A DNA stretch of 39,376 nucleotides from Porphyromonadaceae bacterium UBA7087 (GTDB lineage: Bacteria; Bacteroidota; Bacteroidia; Bacteroidales; Muribaculaceae), in assembly GCA_002493515.1 (NCBI GenBank), contig DKYZ01000136.1, forward strand, positions 1 through 39,376. Direction: 5' to 3'. Below are positions 33,245-39,376 of this stretch, piece after piece. Position numbers and translations under genes: made by a program. The notes under the pieces were generated by a model, which saw only the letters and a program-made list of their open reading frames with translations, was not told the origin of the DNA and ran no database searches. Numbering within the stretch: position 1 is the first letter of the stretch; every line of letters begins with the position of its first letter.

Positions 33245-34416
33245 ACAATACTGCTTGTAGAAAGACACTGAGTTTCATACGCGCTCTCCACGGAGCGCCA
33301 GCCACGGAGAGAGTGCCTCTCCATGCCCCCGTGTTCATCGGCAACGAGAAAAAATATCTTGAGGAGTGTATCGACACGACTTTCGTGTCGAGCGTCGGGG
33401 CATTCGTCGACCGCTTCGAGCGTGACATTGCCGCCTATACCGGAGCCTATCGGGCAGTGGTGTGCGTCAACGGGACATCCGCCCTCCATATGGCCTTGAT
33501 GCTCGCCGGAGTGGAACGCGGCGACCTGGTGATCACCCAGGCCCTGACCTTCATCGCCACCTGTAACGCCCTGAGCTATATCGGAGCCGAACCGGTATTT
33601 GTGGATGTGGACCTCGATACCATGGGTCTTTCCCCCGATGCACTGGAAGACTGGCTGGAGAGCAATGCCGAAGTAGACAGTGACGGCGTGTGCCGCCACC
33701 GCAAGGATGGACGCCCCATTAAGGCATGCGTGCCGATGCACACGTTCGGCCATCCGGTCCGTATAGAGGAAATCGCCGACGTATGCCGGAAATGGCACAT
33801 CGAGCTTGTGGAAGATGCCGCCGAGAGCATCGGCTCGCTCCGTTACGGCAAACATACGGGCACATTCGGCAAAATAGGCGCAATGAGCTTCAACGGCAAC
33901 AAGACTATCACCACCGGGGGCGGAGGCATCATCCTGTTTAATGACAACGAGACCGCCGACCTCGCCAAACATCTGACGACCCAGGCAAAGGTGCCTCACC
34001 GCTGGGAGTTCGTACACGACCATATCGGCTACAACTACCGGATGCCCAACATAAACGCCGCCCTGGGATGCGCCCAGCTTGAGAATATCGACACTTTCGT
34101 AGAAAACAAACGCGAGACCGCCAAGGCATACCGCGACTTTTTCGCAGACGAACCGGGAGGAATGAGATTCATGGCCGAACCTGAGGGAACGCGCTCCAAC
34201 TACTGGCTTTGCGTTCTCCTCATGCCCGACAGGAAATCAAGGGATGAATTTCTGGAATATTCAAACGACAACGGAGTGATGACACGTCCCGTATGGGAAC
34301 TGATGAACCGTCTGCCGATGTTCTCACACTGCATGACAGACTCTCTCGCCAATACAATCTACCTTGCCGACCGCATCGTCAACATCCCGTCGTCGGTGAG
34401 AATCAAGAAATCCTGA
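33241..34416 (+). CDS. legC: LegC-family PLP aminotransferase (nonulosonic acid pathway)
   Basis: 391 residues, DegT/DnrJ/EryC1 fold. The N-terminal block LHAPVFIGNEKKYLEECIDT then TFVSSVGAFVDRFE is characteristic of the LegC family found with NeuB homologues. PLP-binding residues are K221 in SFNGNKTITTGGGG and D192 in VEDAAESIGS; G78-T79-S80 (VNGTSA) binds phosphate. In legionaminic acid synthesis LegC puts an amino group at C4 of a UDP-4-keto-6-deoxy sugar. The partner 4,6-dehydratase is not in this window. Overlaps the menF stop by 4 bp and is followed after 7 bp by the acetyltransferase. Confidence 0.92.
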   Translation: MNNTACRKTLSFIRALHGAPATERVPLHAPVFIGNEKKYLEECIDTTFVSSVGAFVDRFERDIAAYTGAYRAVVCVNGTSALHMALMLAGVERGDLVITQALTFIATCNALSYIGAEPVFVDVDLDTMGLSPDALEDWLESNAEVDSDGVCRHRKDGRPIKACVPMHTFGHPVRIEEIADVCRKWHIELVEDAAESIGSLRYGKHTGTFGKIGAMSFNGNKTITTGGGGIILFNDNETADLAKHLTTQAKVPHRWEFVHDHIGYNYRMPNINAALGCAQLENIDTFVENKRETAKAYRDFFADEPGGMRFMAEPEGTRSNYWLCVLLMPDRKSRDEFLEYSNDNGVMTRPVWELMNRLPMFSHCMTDSLANTIYLADRIVNIPSSVRIKKS

Positions 34417-34423
34417 CAAGAGT

Positions 34424-35050
34424 ATGGACAGGGAGCTGGTGCTTATAGGCGGGGGCGGACACTGTCGCTCGGTGATAGAGGCGGCTGAGAGCTGCGGACG
34501 CAGAATACGCGGCATTCTTGACCTTCCCGAGCTCCTCGGTTGCCGCTGTCTCGGATATGAGGTGATAGGAAACGACAGCGACATTCCACGCTATGCCGGG
34601 AATTGCGATTTCATAGTCACGCTCGGCCAGATATCCTCGCCCGACCGGCGCATCGAGCTTCACCGTCTTGTGGAGGAAGCCGGAGGAAATCTCGCGATAG
34701 TCATAGCCTCGTCGGCATGCATATCGCGACATGCCACAATTATGCCCGGCACAGTCGTGCTGCATAACGCCTGCGTCAATGCCGGAGCCAGAATTGGCCT
34801 CGGATGTATCATCAACACCGCTGCGGTGGTGGAACACGACTGCACTGTCGGCGACTGGTGTCACATCTCTACAGGTGCGATAGTCAACGGAGGCTGCGCC
34901 ATCGGGGATGGTTGCTTCATCGGAAGCGGAGCGGTGGTGAGAAACTCTGTGAGCATAGCGGAGCGCTCTCTTGTGGGAGCGGCCTCGCTCGTGACCAGGA
35001 ATATAGAATCACCCGGCGTCTATTACGGAGTGCCGGCAAAAAGAAGATAG
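34424..35050 (+). CDS. NeuD/PglD-type sugar O- or N-acetyltransferase
   Basis: 208 residues. An N-terminal Rossmann-like part begins ELVLIGGGGHCRSVIEA. A C-terminal left-handed beta-helix of hexapeptide repeats follows (about 100-205: GTVVLHNACVNAGARIGLGC, INTAAVVEHDCTVGD, and ISTGAIVNGGCAIGDGCFIG). The catalytic-type His is in VVEHDC. In this cluster it should acetylate the C4 amine made by LegC (LegH role), or act as NeuD. Starts 7 bp after legC and ends 2 bp before the synthase gene. Confidence 0.9.
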   Translation: MDRELVLIGGGGHCRSVIEAAESCGRRIRGILDLPELLGCRCLGYEVIGNDSDIPRYAGNCDFIVTLGQISSPDRRIELHRLVEEAGGNLAIVIASSACISRHATIMPGTVVLHNACVNAGARIGLGCIINTAAVVEHDCTVGDWCHISTGAIVNGGCAIGDGCFIGSGAVVRNSVSIAERSLVGAASLVTRNIESPGVYYGVPAKRR

Positions 35051-35052
35051 CC

Positions 35053-36060
35053 ATGCCCTACAAGACATTAATCATAGCCGAGGCCGGAGTCAACCATAAC
35101 GGCGACCCGGAGATGGCACGGCGGCTCATCGAGGAGGCAAAAAGAGCCGGAGCCGACTATGTGAAGTTCCAGACGTTCAAGGCAGACCGCCTCGTAGACG
35201 CAAGCGCAGCCAAGGCAGAATACCAGAAACAGAACACATCTTTCGCGGAGTCGCAACTGGATATGCTGCGTCGGCTCGAACTCTCCTGCGATACATTCTC
35301 GGAGCTCGCCTCATACTGCCGTGAACTCGGCATCGGATTCCTTTCGACACCCTTCGACACAGAGAGCATACATTTCCTGCGCGCTCTCGGAGTTGACTAT
35401 ATGAAAATTCCCTCCGGAGAAATCACCAATCTCCCCTATCTCAGAGAAATCGCCCGCACCGGCATTCCCGTCATAATGTCTACGGGAATGTGCAGCCTCG
35501 GGGATGCCGAGGCCGCACTCGATGTGCTTCTCTCCGAAGGGATGCCACGCGAGGAAATCACCATTCTTCACTGCAACACCGAATACCCTACACCTTATGA
35601 GGACGTCAACCTCCGGGCCATGCTGACGCTGAAGTCTGCTTTCGGAACAAAAGTAGGATACAGCGACCACACGAAGGGATTTGAGGTGCCTCTTGCAGCA
35701 GTCGCGCTCGGTGCCGAGGTGATTGAGAAACATTTCACTCTCGACCGCAGTCTGCCAGGCCCTGACCACAAGGCATCGCTCGAACCGGATGAGCTGAAGG
35801 CTATGGTCAGCTCCATAAGAAACATTGAGAGAGCGCTCGGGACTACAGTGAAACGCGTAAGTCCCTCGGAACGTGGAAATATCAAGGTGGCGCGCAAAAG
35901 CATCGTCGCCTCGCGAGACATTACCGAAGGAGAGATACTTGATGAGTCTAATCTCGCCGCAAGACGTCCCGGCGACGGCCTCTCCCCGATGCGTTGGGAC
36001 GAAATATTAGGAAGACGGGCTGTTCGCAATTTCAAATCTGGAGAAAAGATTGAGATATGA
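35053..36060 (+). CDS. neuB: NeuB/LegI-type nonulosonate synthase (SAF domain)
   Basis: 335 residues from the ATG at 35053, 2 bp after the acetyltransferase stop. Condenses phosphoenolpyruvate with a hexosamine-type sugar to give a nine-carbon acid. The TIM barrel shows IIAEAGVNHNGD, VKFQTFKAD, MKIPSGEITNLPYL, MSTGMCSLGD, LHCNTEYPTPYEDVNL, GYSDHTKGFE and EKHFTLDRSLPGPDHKASL. A C-terminal antifreeze-like SAF domain (about 278-335: RKSIVASRDITEGE, and RPGDGLSPM) caps the active site. With LegC and an acetyltransferase beside it, di-N-acetyllegionaminate synthase is more likely than N-acetylneuraminate synthase. Overlaps the epimerase gene by ATGA. Confidence 0.93.
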   Translation: MPYKTLIIAEAGVNHNGDPEMARRLIEEAKRAGADYVKFQTFKADRLVDASAAKAEYQKQNTSFAESQLDMLRRLELSCDTFSELASYCRELGIGFLSTPFDTESIHFLRALGVDYMKIPSGEITNLPYLREIARTGIPVIMSTGMCSLGDAEAALDVLLSEGMPREEITILHCNTEYPTPYEDVNLRAMLTLKSAFGTKVGYSDHTKGFEVPLAAVALGAEVIEKHFTLDRSLPGPDHKASLEPDELKAMVSSIRNIERALGTTVKRVSPSERGNIKVARKSIVASRDITEGEILDESNLAARRPGDGLSPMRWDEILGRRAVRNFKSGEKIEI

Positions 36061-37238
36061 GAAGAAAAGTGTGTTTCATAACCGGTACCCGCGCCGACTA
36101 CGGCATAATGTCGCGCCTAATGGGAATGCTCCGCGACAGGAATGAGATCGAGCTGCAGATAATAGTCACCAACATGCATCTCTCCCCCGAATATGGCCTT
36201 ACATACCGCGAGATAGAGTCCGACGGCTTCAAAATCTCAAGAAAGGTGGAGATGCTCCTTTCAAGCGACACCGCCGCAGGCACTGTGAAATCTATGGGTC
36301 TTGGAGCAATCGGAATGGCAGACGCCCTTGATGAGCTGCGTCCCGACCTGGTGGTGATTCTCGGCGACCGCTACGAGATGCTGGCCGCCGCCTCAGCCGC
36401 CTTGATTTTCAGAATTCCGATAGTGCATCTATATGGAGGGGAAGTGACGGAAGGGGCGTATGATGACGCGATTCGCAACGCGATAACGCAGATGGCAACC
36501 CTGCATTTCACATCCACCGAAGAATATAGGCAACGGATCATAGCCATGGGTAAACCGACAGAAAATGTATGGCATGCCGGATCGCTCGGGGTGGAGAACA
36601 TAGAGTCGGAACAGATGATGAGTCTCGGCGAGCTGAACCGTAGTCTTGGTTCAGACCTGAAGGAGGGTTTCCTTCTGGTGACTTTCCATCCGGCCACTGC
36701 AGAGCCGGGGCTTGCCGCCCTTCAGACAGAGGCTCTCCTCAAGGCCCTGGAAACAGCAGCCGAAGACAAGGATGTACTGATCACGATGCCCAATTCCGAT
36801 ACCGAGGGGCGTGTCGTGGCATCTCTCGTGGAGGACTGGGTCAGAAAACACCATGACAGGGCGTTCGCTGCCGCATCGCTCGGACGCAAACGGTATTACT
36901 CGGCATTGTCCCACTGCTCGGCTGTAGTCGGCAATTCATCAAGCGGACTAATCGAGGCCCCCTCTTTCGGAGTGCCGACACTCAACATTGGCGACCGACA
37001 GAAAGGACGCGCCCGGGGAAATACAATAGTGGACTGCGCTGCCACCACGGAAGCCGTCACAAATGGTTTGCTTACTGTCCTCTCCACGGAAACAAGGCAG
37101 GCCTGCAGTCTTCGACCGGTCAACCCGTATGCCAGACCTGGAAGCGCCGCTATCATAACCGGTAAAATAATGGAATTCCTGGCTGCCATGCCCAACGGCA
37201 GCAATACCTCAAACGAGGCCCCTATTCATATGCCATAA
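36057..37238 (+). CDS. neuC: NeuC/LegG-type hydrolysing UDP-sugar 2-epimerase
   Basis: 393 residues. Releases UDP and inverts C2 to give the hexose taken by the NeuB/LegI synthase. Family blocks: VCFITGTRADYGIMSRLM, VVILGDRYEMLAAASAALIF, IPIVHLYGGEVTEGAYDDAI then RNAITQMATLHF, VTFHPATAEP, ITMPNSDTEGR, GNSSSGLIEAPSFGVPTLNI and GDRQKGRARGNTIVDC. Length is normal. Last gene of the nonulosonic set. A CMP-transferase, needed before the sugar can be used, is not here. The end has no strong terminator, only a weak GATAA/TTATC hairpin near 37250. Confidence 0.93.
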   Translation: MRRKVCFITGTRADYGIMSRLMGMLRDRNEIELQIIVTNMHLSPEYGLTYREIESDGFKISRKVEMLLSSDTAAGTVKSMGLGAIGMADALDELRPDLVVILGDRYEMLAAASAALIFRIPIVHLYGGEVTEGAYDDAIRNAITQMATLHFTSTEEYRQRIIAMGKPTENVWHAGSLGVENIESEQMMSLGELNRSLGSDLKEGFLLVTFHPATAEPGLAALQTEALLKALETAAEDKDVLITMPNSDTEGRVVASLVEDWVRKHHDRAFAAASLGRKRYYSALSHCSAVVGNSSSGLIEAPSFGVPTLNIGDRQKGRARGNTIVDCAATTEAVTNGLLTVLSTETRQACSLRPVNPYARPGSAAIITGKIMEFLAAMPNGSNTSNEAPIHMP

Positions 37239-37270
37239 ATCGTGGCAGGGATAATTTTTATCGTTTATCG

Positions 37271-37312
37271 GCAAATTTTATTTGCATATCTTGAAAATCA
37301 TAACTAATTTTG
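37271..37312 (+). promoter_or_regulatory. Promoter with overlapping palindrome, DUF2975-XRE operon
   Basis: TTTG (37281-37284), exactly 20 bp, TAATTTTG (37305-37312). The palindrome GCAAAT-TTT-ATTTGC (37271-37285) covers the -33 element and could be the operator of the XRE regulator encoded downstream. Confidence 0.7.
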
Positions 37313-37348
37313 CAAAACAAAACTCCTTGCGGAGGAAAGGACCCCAGG

Positions 37349-38017
37349 ATGAACAAGACATCGATCAACATACTCTGCATACTCATAATCTGCATCATGG
37401 CCGCCTCCATGATACTCCCGATATATTTCATAGGGATGTCGTTCGGCAGCGGCTTCTCAAAAGGATTTGCAATGGGAAGCGACGATGCGGAAGTGGAACT
37501 ATATAGCAACCACACTCCGGTAGACCTGTCGTTTTCCGTGGCGCCGTCGGAGTATGGCGTCATGCCCGACACTCTGGTCACAGACGACGGACAGAGGCTG
37601 CCGATGATGCTCGACCGCGCCACTGTGCTCATTCCAGACAGCACCCGCTCGGACGCCCTCGAATGGATGATAATCGGCTGCTACGCTGCCGGGGTAATCC
37701 TTTTCGTCTGCTTCGTGGTGGCGTTCGTGAAATTCATCATAAACATCAACAAGGGAAGGATATTCGTCAGAAAAAACATAGGGCTGCTCCGGCGGATAGC
37801 CTGGTATCTTATCTCCGTGGCGCTTCTTCGATGCGCCGGAGGTATAGCCGACGACACCATGCTCTCCAATATGCCCGTAAAGCTCGGAGCCTATGAAGTA
37901 ACCACCTACTGGACCCTCCCCTGGAGCGTGCTGATAATCGGCCTCATCTCCCTTCTCATGGCCGAGATATGGGCGAGGGGACTCCAGATGAGGGAGGAAC
38001 AGGAATTAACCATCTGA
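37349..38017 (+). CDS. DUF2975-type membrane protein
   Basis: 222 residues from the ATG at 37349; the frame is open upstream, but that start would precede the RNA start. Four hydrophobic helices: about 7-30 (ILCILIICIMAASMILPIYF), 100-130 (MIIGCYAAGVILFVCFVVAF), 140-165 (LLRRIAWYLISVALLRCAGG) and 185-210 (LPWSVLIIGLISLLMAEIWA). A soluble part lies between helices 1 and 2. DUF2975 proteins are commonly paired with a small YozG-like XRE regulator, as here (22-bp gap). Function unknown. The leader has GGAGGAAAGG and a small CTCC/GGAG hairpin. Confidence 0.85.
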   Translation: MNKTSINILCILIICIMAASMILPIYFIGMSFGSGFSKGFAMGSDDAEVELYSNHTPVDLSFSVAPSEYGVMPDTLVTDDGQRLPMMLDRATVLIPDSTRSDALEWMIIGCYAAGVILFVCFVVAFVKFIININKGRIFVRKNIGLLRRIAWYLISVALLRCAGGIADDTMLSNMPVKLGAYEVTTYWTLPWSVLIIGLISLLMAEIWARGLQMREEQELTI

Positions 38018-38039
38018 TTGAAAGAATAAAAAAATAGAT

Positions 38040-38273
38040 ATGTCGATAATAGTGAATCTGGACGTCATGATGGCCAAACGCAAGGTCTCGCTGGGTGAGC
38101 TCGCTGAAAAGATGGGGATCACCCCATCCAATCTGTCCATACTCAAGACCGGCAAGGCGAAGGCTGTGCGTTTCTCCACCCTGGAGAGCATCTGCCGGAT
38201 TCTCGACTGCCAGCCGGGTGATATACTCGAATACCGTCCTGACCCTCACGAGCCACCTCCCGACAGTTTCTGA
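38040..38273 (+). CDS. Small Cro/CI (YozG-like) HTH regulator
   Basis: 77 residues, nearly all one helix-turn-helix: MAKRKVSLGELAEKMGITPS, then NLSILKTGKAKAVRF and LESICRILDCQPGDILEY. The tail is proline-rich and acidic. Proteins of this type accompany DUF2975 membrane proteins and probably repress the pair. It follows the DUF2975 gene by 22 bp. Confidence 0.9.
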   Translation: MSIIVNLDVMMAKRKVSLGELAEKMGITPSNLSILKTGKAKAVRFSTLESICRILDCQPGDILEYRPDPHEPPPDSF

Positions 38274-38362
38274 GCTTTCCGACAATCTCTTTCCTGAAGA
38301 TACGTTATATCTGGTAGAAATACTGAATTTCGATTATAAACAACAACTAACTAAATAACACT

Positions 38363-39376
38363 ATGAAATTTACACATTTCATTCTTGCGGCAGGAGCCCT
38401 GGCCATTCCGATGGCCGGAAATGCCCAGGAACATCTCAAGAGCCTCGACCCGACCAGCATCGACAAGACAACTCCGGCATCCGAGGATTTCTTCACCCAC
38501 GTCAACAAAGGCTGGATGGAAAGCCATCCCCTGACTCCGGAGCACGCCCGCTACGGCCAGTTCAACATCCTTTCCGACTCAAGCGACAACCGTGTGCGCA
38601 GAATCGTGACCAACCTGGCAAAGACAAACCCCAAACCGGGCACAAACGCCTACAAGGTGGCCGCTCTTTATGAGACAGCAATGGACTCCGTGCGCCGCAA
38701 CCAGCTCGGAGCAGAGCCCATCAAGCCGCTTCTGAAGAAAATCGAGGAGACAACCCCCGATAAGATGGAAGACCTCTTCATCTGGATGCACACCAACTAC
38801 AGCTCTCCGCTGACGAGCGCCGGCCCGCAGGAAGACCTGGCCAACTCACACCGCTATGCGATGTATATCGGTGGTCCCGGCCTTTCTCTCGGCGACCGCG
38901 ACTACTATCTGCTCAACGACAAGCGCAACAAGGATGTGCGCGAGGCTTACAAGAAGCTTATCGTAAGCCAGATGCGCAATGCCGGCTACTCGAAGAAGGA
39001 TGCCGAGCGAATCATGAAGAACGTGATGAAGGTCGAGACTCTCATCGCTGACTCAACCTGGACACGCGAGGAGAGCCGCAACATCCCCGCCATGTACAAT
39101 CCGCGCACTATCGCGCAGGTTAAGGATATGTATCCCAACCTCCCCTGGGACAGAATCTTCATTGAGACAATGGGCATTCAGACTCCCGACACCATCATCG
39201 TGACGAACATCAACACAGCCAAGCAGGGCGACAACCTCTATGCATCGCTCACCGACCGCGAGAAGAAAGACCTCTATCTCTGGGACATCGTAAGCTCAGC
39301 AGCCCCTTTCCTCAGCGACACCTTCAGCGACACGGCTTTTGAGTTCAACAAGGTGATGAGCGGCGTGCAGCAGCAG
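38363..39376 (+). CDS. M13 family metallopeptidase (PepO/neprilysin-like), N-terminal part; runs off the window
   Basis: The ATG at 38363 opens a frame of 338 codons that is still open at the window end. Signal peptide about 1-21 (MKFTHFILAAGALAIPMAGNA). The sequence after it is the M13 N-terminal domain: TPASEDFFTHVNKGWMESHP, YGQFNILSDSSDNRV, GPGLSLGDRDYYLLNDKRN, and LADRT-like stretches such as LIADSTWTREESRN. The zinc site HExxH and the GENIAD-type motif lie beyond the window and could not be checked. M13 peptidases cut oligopeptides in the periplasm. The 89-bp gap before it holds no clear promoter. Confidence 0.92.
   Translation, partial: MKFTHFILAAGALAIPMAGNAQEHLKSLDPTSIDKTTPASEDFFTHVNKGWMESHPLTPEHARYGQFNILSDSSDNRVRRIVTNLAKTNPKPGTNAYKVAALYETAMDSVRRNQLGAEPIKPLLKKIEETTPDKMEDLFIWMHTNYSSPLTSAGPQEDLANSHRYAMYIGGPGLSLGDRDYYLLNDKRNKDVREAYKKLIVSQMRNAGYSKKDAERIMKNVMKVETLIADSTWTREESRNIPAMYNPRTIAQVKDMYPNLPWDRIFIETMGIQTPDTIIVTNINTAKQGDNLYASLTDREKKDLYLWDIVSSAAPFLSDTFSDTAFEFNKVMSGVQQQ

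Overview
The window reads as a chromosomal segment of a gut Bacteroidales bacterium, most likely of the Muribaculaceae/Porphyromonadaceae type; that family placement is inference. The signs are two GLPGLI-family secreted proteins, outer-membrane beta-barrel (SusC/OMP_b-brl) proteins, a BspA-like leucine-rich-repeat protein and an adhesin that both end in type IX secretion (T9SS) sorting domains, a TPR-TM-AraC hybrid regulator, an M13 peptidase, and genes with no Shine-Dalgarno sequence. Promoters of the Bacteroidetes sigma type (TTG or TTTG, 19-20 bp, TAnnTTTG) recur through the window and were used to correct several start codons.

Layout. 1-4835 (minus): two GLPGLI genes follow an outer-membrane barrel gene, with ATGA overlaps at each junction, and a Fic AMP-transferase gene lies upstream. 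The barrel gene carries the 5' remnant of a third GLPGLI gene. 4875-11166: a T9SS-cargo island, with the LRR protein and a hybrid regulator on minus and a fibronectin/cleaved-adhesin protein divergent on plus. 11230-15008 (minus): housekeeping genes nhaA, bcp and lepA. 15059-18277 (minus): a TonB-dependent receptor and a nucleoside-type MFS transporter, divergent from a methyltransferase and an unknown secreted protein (18549-19804) across a control region rich in dyads. 19840-21913: an XRE regulator divergent from an alpha/beta hydrolase. 21914-22556 holds no large gene but contains a complete candidate small-RNA gene (promoter, about 300 nt, strong terminator) with a 21-codon ORF inside. 22557-25082: an S9 peptidase.

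25221-29595: a self-contained module of palindromic operator, promoter, structured leader, outer-membrane barrel, PadR repressor and PspC-like membrane protein, closed by a terminator. A remnant of an Rpn/PD-(D/E)XK transposase-type gene follows. 29818-37238 (plus): ftsY, rimO, menF and four genes for a nonulosonic (legionaminic/sialic-type) acid run as one tightly packed unit with 4-bp overlaps at most junctions. 37349-38273: a DUF2975 membrane protein and a small XRE regulator. The window ends inside an M13 metallopeptidase gene.

The strongest candidates for something undescribed are the 22091-22391 RNA with its embedded microORF and its two competing pairings for the terminator arm, the GLPGLI/barrel gene fusion, and the PadR operator/leader unit. 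All functional calls come from reading the sequence and family knowledge; no database search was run.
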